Shown here one piece after another: positions 11,969 through 24,404 of a stretch of 64,000 nt of DNA. The position numbers and the translations under genes were made by a program. The notes below the pieces were generated by a model. That model had not been told where the DNA came from. It searched no databases and saw nothing but the letters and a program-made list of their open reading frames with translations. The stretch is from positions 1,488,001 through 1,552,000 of the forward strand of contig WIUZ02000002.1 of assembly GCA_015956445.1 (NCBI GenBank), read 5' to 3'. The stretch comes from Thelephora terrestris (taxonomy: Eukaryota > Basidiomycota > Agaricomycetes > Thelephorales > Thelephoraceae). Each line of letters opens with the position of its first letter. Positions within the stretch are counted from its first letter, which is position 1.

Positions 11969-13681
11969 CTAATCGAGAACGTTAAACATATGGGAAGGAT
12001 CGTCCCACCAAGCATTCCCGCTTTTATCTTTGTTCCCTTTTGGACCGCCATACGCCAACCACCGAAACAGGCCCGAAGAGTTGTACTGAACAATAGACAG
12101 CCTCTTCTCTCCTTCTTGGATGGCGATGTTGAAGTGCGTGAGAATCGCAGAGGGTAGCATGATGGTGGAGTATGGTGGAAATTCCACCGCAATGCCGAGT
12201 TCCCAGAGGACAAGATGTCCTCCCAGTCTAGGATCATAGGTTCCTAGGCTAGTGACAGCACACCAACCCCAGGCAAGGTTCTTATAGTCCCTGTGGGGGA
12301 AAGTGCAGACCTTCCCACCCAGGTTGAACGTCACTGCGGAGTACGGGCCTTCGTAGATTGTCTTGAAGCGTTTGTTTTCGTTCTTGAGCTTTTCCAGACT
12401 TTCGGTGACGAAGTTGCACAAGGAGGGTGCATACGTTGAGGTGGTAGCTGAAAAGTCGCCTCAGCCGTAGACGCAGCATTGGGAAAGCTCATGCTCACCT
12501 CTAGTAAATCCAACTAGTCGACGCATTCCTAAATGTTCAACAAAAGACTTGGCGGTCTGAAAGGTGCTTCTTGACGCTATCTTGAGTTGGCCTGGGTGCT
12601 GGAAAGACAGTAAGGATCGTGAAACCTGCCAGATAACAAACGAACCTTAGACCCTCCGCCATAAGATAGCCCCATGGAAACTGCAACGTGATGTCCACGG
12701 CCGTCCCTTTTCCTTTCGGCCCACTTCTCAGGGGTGCATTTGTTTGCTGCGTCCATTTTACCTTCTAGATCTCGAAGGGAATCTACGAAACTAGCGTCGT
12801 TTGGCCTTCCTGCAAGGAGAGCCACTAGCTCCTTTGACCGGGTGAGAATAGGCTTTGTGGTGCTGAAATTACAGTGAGAAACTGGAGTGAAACAGGAAAC
12901 GTAATGTTGCTCACATTCCGTCCCAGCTCACCACCTTTAGTCCCATCAACTCAACCTCCTCCAACGTGTACAACTTGTTGGATAGATTTTCCATACGCGA
13001 GCCCCGAAGCTCGGCCCAGCTCACAGCTGCGTGGACTGCTTCGCCAGCAGCCTTCTTTTCCCTCCCATTTTGCATGTGTTCCCTTCGGGACAAGTTTCAG
13101 ACAGGTGGGTTCCGTTTGTACCTCTTGGACTGGTGACTCTGTTCGCCTTCCTTCTGGGCACGTCACCGTCGTTTTTTGGAGGGTCGTTGGGTTTCGGCAA
13201 CGGAAACGGCAAACGGTACGGCATCGGTGGACGGTTGGGCCTGGACAGTGATGGTGGGCGGCGTGGCGCTGGCGGATGGGCGGGCCTGAACGGTATCGGC
13301 GAGCAGAATTTTGCAAACGAACGGGGTATCATCCACGGCGGTGGGGTTGTTGGCAAGTGAACCATCTGCAGAGGCGCAACACGAGCAATCGCTGCCAATC
13401 GACGACAGCGAGGAGAGCAATGAAAGGCTCCACGACCGCGGTCGGCAAAAGAGATGGTCCTGGATTGCCATAGATTTCTCAACGGCATCGTTGATGTGAA
13501 TATCGATGTCTAGAAATATGGACTTTTCTCTATCAGAACGAGAATGCCGGGATAAATAACACATACTAACCTCCGTACAAGAGCTTTTCTCCGCATCGGC
13601 TTTAGCCCTTTGCACAGCTGGGGAATTCTGACGAAGCCGCAAATTTCTGCGACGGTTAGCGGACGTAATTTTGGACAACAA
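11969..13681 (-). CDS. TET/JBP-like 2-oxoglutarate-Fe(II) dioxygenase (basidiomycete expansion type)
   Basis: The last large exon (12421-11969) encodes a double-stranded beta-helix dioxygenase core. It has PHRDYKNLAWGWC with the HxD iron ligands, TSLGTYDPRLGGHLVLWEL, PPYSTIMLPSAILTHFN with the distal histidine, and EKRLSIVQY with the 2OG-binding arginine, so every expected catalytic residue is present. Upstream exons contain HHVAVSMGLSYGGGSK, which resembles the R-G-x-S-x-GGG segment preceding this domain in related basidiomycete proteins, and a basic N-terminus starting near 13681 (ANRRRNLRLRQNSP). Such proteins are known as a lineage-specific fungal expansion linked to 5-methylcytosine oxidation and to KDZ transposons. 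The exon chain between about 12500 and 13500 is not fully resolved. A BLAST or HHpred search would be needed to confirm the family. Confidence 0.6.
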
Positions 13682-13699
13682 AGCACCCTCACTTCATAT

Positions 13700-15370
13700 T
13701 GACGGATTGGCATATTTGTTGCTGGCGGGGATTACGATAAACGGTGGAATCTGACTATTGATGGGGCAGCGAGGTTGAAGTTGAGGCCGTGAAAGATAGC
13801 CAGAACCAAGCAGGTTCCCAACGAACTGGTGGCGGGGTACAGAAACCGTGCGAAGCTTGACCCTCGCAGAAGAAACGGACGTGGTCCAACCAGAAGGAAC
13901 GTGTAAAGCAACTGCAAGCAGAAAAGCTCAAGGAGCTTCTGGTAGCAGTAAACCCAGCAAGGGGGCGGAACGAATGTAAACGGTGGAATGCGCACGGGCG
14001 TTGGGTGCTCCGGAGTCCGCTGGCTGTTGATCCGCAGGGCGCTAAGAACCTCGCGGCAACGATCGATCGAACTTTTGGTCAGCTCTGCAGCCTCGTGGAA
14101 GGAGTTTGAAAATCACGAACCAAGTACAATATTCCCTTGCTCCTCACTATAAGCGCCATCCAAACAGAACGCTGCAGCGGTACTCCGAGTTTTACAACCT
14201 CGCCAATTCACATCCATCTCGCGCGCCGTAATATTCCAAAATGAACCAAGTGGCACCCCCCCTGACCTTTGAAACTGGTCAGCGTTTGTCGCAGTGCTCT
14301 GTAAGGCGGTGCAGGCAATCGCAATTCATTTTTCATAGCGTAATCGATAATCAACACGGAAAAGTGCGGAGATAGCAAAAAAAAATCATGAACGAGGAAA
14401 TGCAACAGAAGGGAGCATCGATGAATCAGTGCGAGGATGATGGTAACGAGGAGAAGCACGCTCTGCGGAAAACAAGGGGAGAGATATACATGCTAACCAC
14501 ATTTCCTCCTCGGGGCTTTCCCGGCTCTCCTTCGCTCAAAATAGGGCGTAGGGCGTCGCCAGGCATCGTCTTCGATGATGGTGGGTGATTTGTGTCTAAG
14601 TTTGGGCGGTGGATATGGGTATTGCGAATGATGTCCCGCCACCTGATATTGGCCCACGTGGTGGTTATTCGTCGGGCCGGCGGAAACAGGGAGGGGGTTA
14701 ATCGGAATCGTTTGCGAACGATGAAGTTTGTGCGGTTGTGGTAAGAGCATGCGCCCTCCGTCGCTCAGTAGGTGACTGGTGCTGAGATGGAGGGGAGATG
14801 GTCCATGATGAAGAAGGTGAGGGTTGTTGCAATGGCGGCTGATGTTGTTGCTGTGGATGCGGGCGTGGGATAACGGAAAGCTGTGGAGGCTCAGCTCGAG
14901 CCTTACCCTTTTCCTGCTTTATGGAACTGCCCCAAGCGTAGGGTCCATCAATATCGATTGGGACTCGGAATTGGAAAAACGAGTTTTCTCAAGAGAAGAA
15001 GGCCCGTTCTTGAGAGCGAAAGTAACTCGAACTGCGGAGATCGGGCATCTGAGGGGCGAGCGAGGGTGGGCCACATCTCCATAAGCTCGTGGCCGGTGAA
15101 CGGAGTCGGGAAGCCAAACTGTCGCTCGCCGTTGAGGTTTAGCTCACGGATGAGATGGAGACCTGCATCTCGACTGGACGGGCGTTGCGGTGGTGCGACT
15201 CTGCTGTGCTGGACGCCAGCCTGAGATTTCGTGGCACACCATGTTGAAATATTCTGCCTTTGTTCTGTCGTTCCCTAAGTTCGCCTTTGAAACCATCAGC
15301 GGTAGGCTGGAATCCAGCCTCGAATTCAGAGGCGAGGAGGACGCGATTCGGAATGGGACGATACCTATAG
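13700..15370. other. no recognised gene
   Basis: Open stretches here, such as a leucine-rich minus-strand reading at about 13995-13732, lack conserved motifs. I saw no exon chain with a known family. Confidence 0.45.
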
Positions 15371-15374
15371 TCAG

Positions 15375-15600
15375 CGGAGCGGTCTCAGTTTTTGAACCGG
15401 GAGAGACGGACTTGGGTGGGAGCGAGCGGGATGGACGAAAAAGAGATTAAAAAAAGAAAACTCGTGCCTGAACAGTTGCTCCGTGCGGAAAAGCGGAGGG
15501 AGCATTTTTCGACGCTCAGGAGCAACTGACGAACCCGAAAAGGACGTGTGATCGTGATCGAGGAGCCGGCGTTGTCGTGATTCGAGTCAGCAGGCCGTCG
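15375..15600 (+). repeat. dispersed repeat D, copy 1 (partner 49905-50185)
   Basis: About 160 bp around GAACCGGGAGAGACGGACTT to CGACGCTCAGGAGCAAC match 49920-50080 almost base for base. The trailing GATCGAGGAGCCGGCGTTG phrase also matches 6590 and 50128. It is non-coding as far as I can see. Confidence 0.8.
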
Positions 15601-16125
15601 AAAAAAGCAGTTCAATCTCACGAGGCCGTCACCGGATATGATAAGAAAAAAAAACCAATAATATTCAACACAACTAGTACAGTACAAGTCCCAGGCGCAA
15701 CGTAAAGGCAAGGAAAGAAGTGTACCGATTCACTGAGCTCACGCTTCACTGCCTTGTTGTTGGCGCACGAGCTCAGCGATGGAACCGGGTCGCGAATGGT
15801 CTGGCGAGGTCATACGAGGACATCCGAGGAGGCGCGATAGGACTCGGCTATTAGACGAGGTGGGCAATCTTGGGATAATCAGACAAAGCATCAGCAAAAC
15901 GAGTGAAATCCGATCTGGCCTGAGAGACCACGGGAGCATTTCCGGCCAGAGATACTCCCAGCCCCCCTGATTTGGCACGGTGCTGTGAGTTGACGATCGA
16001 CGCACTGGCAGCGGAGGAGAGGGAAGGCTCGTTAGTTAGACCACCCCCTCTTGTCCCTTAACCTCGTCCTCCATCTCTTCAGTGCATCGTCTTCTCAGCC
16101 ATTTCGCCCATTCTCCATGTCGTTC
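15601..16125. other. no recognised gene
   Basis: I see nothing assignable in this stretch between two dispersed-repeat copies. Confidence 0.4.
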
Positions 16126-16129
16126 CCAC

Positions 16130-16480
16130 GGGCAGCCTCCTCTCCTGCGTTTGGTCACGCGCGATCCCCAGGAGGCAACAGGTCTGCGGTTGATGATTAT
16201 GGCAAGGCAGAAGAGTTTGGCACTTGGCATACAAGCCATGATCAGCGCACCGACTGCCGGTTGGGTCCCCAAATCGGCCAGGTACTGCGGCAGCGGCCTC
16301 ACGCCAACTGCCAACGACGAAAGCCAGGTTTTTGTCCCTCCTAGCCCTTGTCTCCGTATTCGTGAGGGCGTCGACTCCTTCCTCGACAAGGCCGAGAATA
16401 GAGTCGAGAAATGGGTCCAGGACGGACCCAACTTCATAAACCACAAAGATTCAACCTGTCAGAGCCTCAGTGGGGGTGCT
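16130..16480 (+). repeat. dispersed repeat E, copy 1 (partners 49320-49690 and 62660-62790)
   Basis: The stretch shares GCGCGATCCCCAGGAGGCAAC, the GAGTTTGGCACTTGGCATAC phrase and GAGGGCGTCGACTCCTTCCT with 49320-49690. Its first part also matches 62660-62790. In the 49-kb copy one frame has a hydrophobic stretch, FLSLAALVSFTLAVP, that looks like a signal peptide, so the family may derive from a once-coding segment. I cannot name it. Confidence 0.75.
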
Positions 16481-16484
16481 CTTG

Positions 16485-17095
16485 TCAATCGTCAACTCAC
16501 TCTCAGGAAGTTGTGATAAGGCACGATCCAATTGAGGTGGATGTTGGTAAGGTGTTCACGCCCGATTGAGGTGGATGTCGGGAACTTGGCGTTTACGCTC
16601 GATTGAGGCGGATGTTGTTAAGGCTTCTACGCCATGGATGCAGCTGAGGGGTCCAGATCAGCATGTAACACACAGGTCCGATTTAGGTCTCTCACCTCCA
16701 GTCCCAACGACGAGGTCGTCGTGCAGTGCAGGGAGGGAGGGGGTTGAGTCCAGCGCAAGTCCAAGTGGAGAACCCTCAGGAGCGCATGGAGGCAAGCCGC
16801 AGGGTGCGAAGAGGCCAGATGAGACAAGGCCGACGACCCCCGTGTTGGTCCCCAGTGAAAAACCGGTCGAAGTCGAACCCGGGCGAACCCATTCGAAATT
16901 GATCGGATAGTTGACCGGATTGGATAACTCGCGCAAACGGCACATTCCTTAGATTCGGTCCATTAGTTTCTAATTGTAGCGGTGTTTAACTTACGATGGT
17001 CTCATTTGTACGGTTAAATTTGAATAGATTATATAGTAGATCCAAACAGATCTTGCATTCACACCGGGATCGAGCGAGAGCAAACAATTTCTATT
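16485..17095. other. no recognised gene; short local repeats near 16520-16620
   Basis: Three near-copies of a phrase like GATTGAGGTGGATGTTG occur between about 16525 and 16615. Otherwise nothing is assignable. Confidence 0.4.
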
Positions 17096-17099
17096 CGGA

Positions 17100-18720
17100 G
17101 CTAAAGACGGTGACGTTCAACGCGGTCTACCGATGTCTAACATCCTCCCGTCCCCATACCACACCCTTCCGCCACGCCCTACCCACACCCTCTCGCGACA
17201 GACACCACGACCCATCTAAGTTTCTTTCTCGGCCTCTTCCTTTTTGGCCTCTTCTCTCTCGGCCTCTTCTTTTTTGTACTGCTCCCGGTCGGTGTTTTGT
17301 GTTTTGTTGAAAGGTGTCGTTAGATAGACATCGCAAATAATTAAAAATATAATTGTGACATACAAGTTCACTCGCGCCTCCTCGACCTTTGGACACTGAG
17401 AGTTGGAGTGCTCGGGGGAGTAGTTGTGTGGGCAATAACCTCACCGCGCTTTCGGGGTCGAGACTTGTGGCAGCGCCCGGCGGCAGATCCAGCCATGGTC
17501 TCCTCACTGTGGGACCGACGAAGAGGTGTGGACAATGGCGAAGTCGAGTCTAAGTAATATATTAACGATTGAACGAGACAGTCGCAATAGGAAATCTCTA
17601 CCTCGTCAATTTGCATGCCATTGCAGCGGAGGCGTCCTGCGCGTTGTGTCCTCATCCTTTGTCGCATGTCTGAAGGCAGCAAAATTCCAAGGCGAGTAGA
17701 AAATCACGGGGGCGAGATATACAGATCGCGGACAGACGCTCTAGCTCAGAAGTGGGCGGATTGACCCTGTAAGTTCGATTCAGTCTAGACCGGTGAGCCT
17801 CATCGCGGGCCATGGAGGATGGATGGACGGGTTCTGGCCGTGGTCTGCCACGCACGGATCCGAAAGCAAAAGATTGATATTGTACCTGGCATAGGCTTCG
17901 ATCAGCCTTTCCGTGAACTCGAGGTGGAGTTGGTTGACCCTTCTGGATGCGTGGGTTCGATGCGAGGAGCAAGAATGGCACGGCAAGATGGGAGAAGAGA
18001 CGAAAGGAGCCCAGCCATCGCGAAAAACCCGCAAGCTAGATTGTTGGGTTACTGCCGCGATCGCATTGATCAGGAAAGCTATGAGATCTGACAACTTCGT
18101 CCGCCTGCAAGGAAAATGGAGATGATCAGCCACAGATCGTTGAAGCGCCTCCTCGGGCTGTTTGGCTCACCATCCTCTGTGGCGCGTTTGCTCTAACGTG
18201 GCCAGATCCACCCTTGCGTGGGCGAGACAGGACAACGTCGGTTTGACCTGTGGTCTCCACCAAACACCTGACGATTTTTTTATCAATCGTTGTGGTACCT
18301 CCCTACAGGGATGATATATGGTTTGCCCAATGCACAAGCATAACTCTCGGACACCTGACCTGCGCGGTGTTCGTGTCGAGGGAGGGCGAACCAGAAGTGG
18401 GGAGAGCGATAGGTTGTGTTTGAGCACCGTCTCATGGGAGATCTCGTCGTCAGTTTCACCGATGGACGAGTAATCAAGCATTGTTCTCGGACCGAAGAAG
18501 AAGCTTGGTGACATGCGTTGCATGGTCGAGAAGCGTGCGTTTTTCCTGATGGGATTGACGAGTCGTTGAGGAATGGTCGACGAAAACCTTTTGTCAGAAG
18601 AAGGGTTCTGAGAGCGCTGCTCACCGCTAGGCTTTAGACCGGGAGCTACACGCCAAGAATCACCGGACATGCTTACCCTGGTGTCGATACCGAGGACGCC
18701 TCGCATCATACTTCACGTCC
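17100..18720 (-). CDS. possible multi-exon gene of unrecognised family
   Basis: The minus strand has long open stretches with plausible splice signals. One is a start at about 18706 followed by a GTAAGC donor. Another is the acidic stretch IGETDDEISHETVLKHN near 18460-18410. A third is LIAFLINAIAAVTQQ, and then EFTERLIEAYARYNINLLL, at 18080-17880. I do not recognise the family and could not confirm a continuous frame; it may be decayed. Nothing is known about function. Confidence 0.3.
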
Positions 18721-18724
18721 ATTC

Positions 18725-19205
18725 TGGGGAGAAGGGTCTTCGAAACCTAGACCTATTTATCACAAGGTGCAGAAGTCAGGACGTACAGTTGCAGTATGCT
18801 GTGACATAGGTTGGAGTCTCCGGGCTGAGATGCCCTGAGGGCCGTGACAAGATGTCGGTTGACTTCGAATCCGAGTCATCATGTCCGGGACAGGTAAGGT
18901 GAGGCGGCAAACGCCCAGAGTGGTTTTGAGACATGTCTGGGACTTGCTGTTAACACGTGTCAGCGTGCTGAACTTTATTCCCTTTTTGAACCACTTTTTA
19001 CACCCAACTTTCGCCCACTTTCCTTACCCATACCCCTTTCTTATCTTATCTGCTTCCTTATCACGACTCACACGTCATCAAGAAACACAGACAAAGCACC
19101 GATGATATTACAGCGGACGAACCCGCAACGAAAACACAAGACGAATGGCCAACGGAGTTGAATCCGCACCGACCCTATGGACAGAGACTAACGGGCACCG
19201 ACTCT
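18725..19205. other. 3' flank of the first paralogous gene; no recognised gene
   Basis: This is a T/C-rich stretch (about 18950-19090) like the one at about 22490-22620 beyond the second paralog, suggesting that both belong to a duplicated unit. No gene was recognised. Confidence 0.4.
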
Positions 19206-19210
19206 GGTCG

Positions 19211-20961
19211 TCAAGACCTGGTTTGCCAGTACTCCTCAGCACTGGCAATCTCCTCCTCCGTCCCCTCCGAGGCACTCTCGACGACTTCCTCGTCGACCAT
19301 CTCGACAACCCGAGCTTCCTCCAGACGATGAGCGACGGCCAGCTGAACTTCGGCGCGCAGGTGGTTCCTCACTGAATCGACCGTAGTCTGATCCAGAGTC
19401 CTCTGGACTGACCAACCCTCCACTCTCTCGGTCAGTTGAGCCACCAGGCGAACGGCCTCCGCTGCACGCTGGACCGACAAGAGCGTAAGGTCGGTTAAGC
19501 CGTTCACGTCGACGGACTCCACCGGAATCAGCTCGCCGCGATCCACGCGACACTGTAACATCGTCGCATCGGAATAGGACGGTGGACTCAATGTCTCCAC
19601 CCTGGCGGACAGCGTCTGGATTACTGGGCCGCATGCGATGGGCTGGATGAAGTGCCCCACGATAAGGAACCCATCGACGAGCACGGATAGAACGTTGCCC
19701 ACGCACCGGCGAGATCGACGGGGGCGGGATCGGAACAGCCACCTCGTTCTCCCCCGCATACTCCAACTCCGGAGAACTGCTGACCGGGTTAACCGCCGTC
19801 TCCTCGGACGTCTCGCGAACGACCTCCTCCCCGCCATCAGTATGCGCAGGCGTGCGGTACGACCCATCGGAAGCTAAGAGGGATGTCAGTGGACAAGCAA
19901 ATATGTCAACCGGCATCCCGACCTATTGGGGAAGCCATCCTATCCGGAATCGACTCGTCTCCCGACTCGTCACGAACAGCAGCCACCGAACGAGTGCGGC
20001 AGTGGCACAACCGCTCGCTCATGGACTCGACCCGGGCGCCCAACAACGGCAAGGCATCGTCCAACGTGTCGACCTAGAAGTGGTGTGAGTTCTCTTGGGT
20101 AAAGACCAAGAGAAGTCTCACCAACCTTGGTGTCGAGCTCATTAAGAGCCCTTCTGTGACGGTTAAGCCGTCGGTCGACCTCGATCAGGTCCCGCTGGAT
20201 GGTGTCGTCTCGTTCCTTCAAGGACTCGACCAATTGGTTGTGTTCTTCGCGCATCGCTAGCATCTCACCCTCAAACGTCACGCGAAGCGTATCGTTCATC
20301 AGGAGGAGCGTTTTCTTCATGTCCAACGCCTCCGAGTACATCCTACGAGCGTCGTCTTTCGCTTCCTTCACCTCACGTTTCAGCCGCTCATTCTATAAGT
20401 CCATCAGTGTTATCCCACAAGCGGGATGCACAGATCGACTCACCGCTTTCTGTTCCGTTCTCAGAAGGAACCAAAGGCGGTGACCGACAGCTGCTGTATA
20501 GTGTTGGGAGCGAGTCGCTCCAGGCCACCTTCCTTCCCCGTTCCCCAAGTCGTAGATCCCCATTCGCAGGAGCCCCCACAACGATGAAGCTACCGGAGTC
20601 TCATACGGCATGCGTAACTCGGTGTTGAACGTTACCCCTCGCATCGACTCCTGCAGCTTGTGGTCGATCAAGTTGTGGTACCACAACTCGTCGTCCATGG
20701 TCAGATAGCTGGGAGGTTTGGCGATCGTTGCCTCCAGTTGTCGGGCGTCCACCTTGTCGGCCGCTGCGAAGATCTACCAATGCGATGTCAGTTGTTGCCA
20801 GCAAACGGCGACACGTGACGTCGCACCTCGCGATAGCTGGGGTACGCCACATTGGCGTTCGGCAGGAAGTAGCTCTTGTTCTGCACGGACCGAGGATCCG
20901 CGGACTCAATGGTAGCAGTGCTGTTCTCAGCACGGAAGACACGGTCAGAGATCATGGGCAT
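19211..20961 (-). CDS. coiled-coil/acidic protein of unrecognised family, tandem paralog 1
   Basis: The gene starts at 20961 (MPMISDRVFRAENS) and aligns along most of its length with the gene at 22801-24402. Shared elements are DARQLEATIAKPPSYLTMDD-ELWYHNLIDHKL (paralog: LTWDDELWVRSMIAEKV) and LWGLLRMGIYD (paralog: LWYTLQRGIYD). They continue with a coiled coil beginning LKREVKEAKDDARRM, a CxC pair (LCHC) and ELEYAGENEVAVPIPPPS. Introns lie at equivalent places, for example after SYRE and before the coiled coil. The C-terminus is acidic and rich in Glu and Ser; its exact frame near 19860-19211 is unsettled. I do not recognise the family. It could be a lineage-specific host gene or a gag-like fossil of an LTR element, because an LTR-like flank lies next to it. 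Confidence 0.55.
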
Positions 20962-21039
20962 GATGGATGAGTAGTTGGTTGGTGGGATCGTTGGTTTGGG
21001 AAGAAGGGAGTTTGATGGATCCAACGGCCGGTTCGCACT

Positions 21040-21740
21040 ACGCTTTATCCGACCATTGATAGCGCTCGCGCCCTATTCGCCATTGGATCGGCCCATCGTT
21101 TCACCGGTCCAGACTCCCCATACAATTCGCCCTCGACATTCAAGCCCCACTCGGTCTTTTGTTGTCCCGATCGGACGAGCTGACGCGTCGTCCTCTTATT
21201 GGTCGGTCTTCACCTGTGATATTATCCTTTGTCATTCCTTTCCCACACGACGTCATGACCCCTTTCTTATCTCTCACGGACCCTGACCCATTAGTCATTC
21301 CTTTATTATTTCTATTCTATAACCCGGGCCGCTTACTGTTCCAGCTTACTCTCGGCCCTTCTCTGCTCCGAGTTGTTATTAGATAGGATTATCTATGTCC
21401 CGGCCACTCTCCTATATAGGTACCAGTAGAGTAGCTGAGGACTCCCCATCTTTGATATCTCGGGAAGTCCTCTTCTCCTTGCAGCATCGGTGTATTTGCT
21501 GTAGGCCACTGAAGAGCTTATCGAGTAACTCTCTGAACACGTTCGCTCTCCTCTCTCTCTCAGCCTTGCGTTAAGAATCGGCGAACGCGCTTACGAAAAG
21601 GAGTTCCTCGCCGCTCCCTTAATCAAGCACAAGTTTGAGGCGCCATCCTCGGGCTCTCGTATCTGCCCTCAGAAGACGATAGGGATTTACTTGATAGAGG
21701 CTCGGCACTCCTGCTGTGGATTCGGACAACCTACCGGAGA
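21040..21740. mobile_element. LTR-like flank, copy 1 (fossil, uncertain)
   Basis: This C/T-rich stretch contains GGCCACTCTCCTATATAGG, a TATA-like promoter reading rightwards, and ends near CGGACAACCTACCGGA. A diverged copy with the same order of landmarks lies at 24980-25675. It resembles a long terminal repeat next to a gag-like gene, but no target duplication or partner LTR was resolved. It looks old and broken. Confidence 0.35.
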
Positions 21741-21744
21741 ACGC

Positions 21745-22660
21745 TCGTCCATCGCGTTTTGGACCACGTAGACTTTGGGTGGATATAGGGAAGTCGTTCC
21801 CCCTTTGCCCCATTGTTTCTTGTTGGTTGGAGTTGCGACTCACCAACAGCACTGGTACCTGAAGGGCGAAGAGTGGCCCTGACAACACGCCTCGGTGGTC
21901 TCTGGGATGTTGAGATTTAGTCGTAATACCTTGAGGCAAGACACTCGAGTCACTAAAAGATGGCATCTGACAATCCTGAACACGTTGTCAACACAAGGCT
22001 CAGGTTGCCAAGTTGCGCTGCTTGAAAATGGCCCACCTGTGCCGCTATGCATACCTGATTGAAGTCAGTCTCGTCGCCAACATAGAGGAGCAACCTGGCT
22101 GTTCACCGTGGCTAAGAAACAAGTCTTCCGACCGAATTCCCTGCCTCCCCGCAGTGGTGAGGGATTGATCCTCGGGTGGTTCACAACACCACGTGACTGC
22201 CACCCTGGAAGGGTCGGATGCAGTGATCTTGATTTACATAATCAAGATCCAATACGATGTCGATGAACGACATGATAACGATCACACCCGATCGTACCTA
22301 GCCTTTCAAATTCTCAACATTTGAAGCACGGTGAGGCGTCGTTTTCTTTATAAGGCCCCGCTGAATTGCATCTGACTGGCAGATTTTCTACCCCGCCATG
22401 GTCTCAGGTCAGCGTCCCGACGCTCATGTCAAACGTTGTAAGCATTCTCTCGCTGTGCACCATCGTACCGCATCCCTCTGTCAGGAACATGGTATTTTTA
22501 AACTTTTTATAACACACTCTTTCTTCGAACTCTTCTTACCACTTCTTATGTTTTGAATGCTTCACACTCCTTATCCTTCACGCCCATCATTCAAAACACA
22601 CAAACGCGCATACATTCACGGCAATACGAAACAACTGGCTATACAAAGTGCTATCAACGT
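21745..22660. other. spacer between tandem paralogs; no recognised gene
   Basis: Short open frames only. A T-rich segment near 22490-22560 parallels the one beyond paralog 1. Confidence 0.4.
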
Positions 22661-22800
22661 CCCATCAAAAGTCGACTCTATCTACGGCAGGCCTCGTGAT
22701 CATCACCCTTCCATCCCGGAGATCGTAGTGCTGGCCCCTCCTTGCAAGGACCTCCCCGAACATGGCGTCACCATCTTCGGCACTCAGCTGAACGACTAGT

Positions 22801-24402
22801 TCAAGCCGATAGGAAGAGATGCCTTCGAGCGGACCGATCAGCCTCCCAGATGTCACCGAACTCTGGAACACCTGGTCCCACATCTCCATCACCGGGTGAC
22901 TGCTCGGCAGCACTATCGACGTAGTTGACGAGCGACCCTCCGTCTCCCTCGTCACACCCCTGGGTGAGATCCTCTCTTGCGAGTCGAAGCTGGTGGCGAA
23001 GCTGGATCTCCGACTCGACTTGTCGGTAGGCACGGTGGACCCGATAACGGAACTCTCGTCCCCCACCTCGACCAGACTGGTCACCATCCGACTCAACTGG
23101 ACGCGGATACGGGTTAGCCGAAGGAGCCATGCGATGAGCAAGGCGGCGTCGAGAGCGTTTACAACGCTGCCCCTTGATCACCGGACGCACCTCAATGGCC
23201 CTCGGAACATCTTCGGCCCGGTCGACTTCCATGACCTCATCCTCGATCTTGACCAGCTGACTGATCGGCTGCAATGGACAGCGCCGACAGTTTTCCTTGT
23301 CGGACTCGGCCAACGTGGAAGCCGGAGCCGGAGTCGGGACGGGAACCGCATTCTCGACCGGAGGTGTCGCATAGGACGACGGGTTAGGCGATGGGAGTAC
23401 CACCTCGTCGGCGTACTCCAGCTCGAACGGAACGTCGGCAGTCCCCTCACCAACCAATTTGGGACCCTCCTTGCAGTTGCAGGTCTTATCCTGCAAGGAG
23501 GCGACCTGCGCCGTCAACACCGCCACCACGTCCTCGAGCTGTTCCGTCTAGAAGAACCTCTCAGTCATTGCATAAACCTGCAAAGGCTGAAAGAACCTTT
23601 TCATCCCTTCTGGCCAACACCCCCTTGATGTTGTTGTCCCGAACCTTCAGTCCGGCGATCAACTCTTGATGGTTGGCAACCATCGCCTCCAACGCCTCGT
23701 TTGTTCCCTGCTGGAAGGCAGCTAGAGTCTCCTTCATCAGAAGACCCTCCGCAGACAGACGAAGGACGTCTGCCTTCGCCTCCTTCACCTCGCGCTCCAA
23801 ATGTTCAACCTAGGCGGTTTGATTAGTCGAGAGTCATACTCGAATATTCAAACAGAGAACCTACCTGGCTCTCTCCCTCCCGAACGAGCGACCACAATAA
23901 CGATGTGGCGGCAGTGGCATGGCGGACGGCCCGAGGAACGGTTGCCCCGTGCTCCAACAGGTCCTGATCGTAGATCCCCCTTTGCAGGGTGTACCAAAGC
24001 TCCTTCTTGATCGGGTGCTCCAATTCCCCGAACCTACCCCTCATCTGGAAGATCACCTTCTCGGCGATCATGGACCGGACCCAGAGCTCATCGTCCCAGG
24101 TCAACCCCATCAAATGTGGGATCGTCTCCCGGAGACGTTCGGCGTCCACCTCATTGACGATCTCCAAGATCTAGAAGCCGTTAGCTGGACATCAACGCCC
24201 AAAAGAACGTAACCTCTACCTAGAGGAAGGCGTTAGTGCAAACACACGAAGCTCTAGGCCTCCCCCATACCTGATCATCCGTGGTATAAGGGGTCCCAGC
24301 AGCGTTGGCGTAGGTCTTGCGGGCGGCGGCACGACGGTCGATACGGGAAATGGTGGAGATGCCGTTGGCGACCTTATAGGTATGGTTGTTGGGGAAAGAC
24401 AT
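22801..24402 (-). CDS. coiled-coil/acidic protein of unrecognised family, tandem paralog 2
   Basis: The start at 24402 gives MSFPNNHTYKVANGIST. There follow a basic stretch (RIDRRAAARKTYANA), a helical domain (VDAERLRETIPHLMGLTWDD, ELWVRSMIAEKV, LQRGIYDQDLLEHGATVPRA) and a coiled coil (LEREVKEAKADVLRLSAEG). The protein ends in a long single-exon tail from 23529 to 22801 with a CNC motif, FELEYADEVVLPSPNPSS, a Pro-rich linker, CRRCPLQPISQLVKIEDE, the basic KGQRCKRSRRRLAHR and a helical end. Introns match those of the paralog at 19211-20961. I know of no function. The basic patch next to acidic segments would suit a nuclear or nucleic-acid-associated protein, but that is only inference. Confidence 0.6.
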
Positions 24403-24404
24403 GT

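Noticed and set aside
13163-13681. Overlapping plus-strand frames opposite the dioxygenase N-terminus
   Set aside because: They are antisense shadows with glycine- and arginine-rich composition and no motif.
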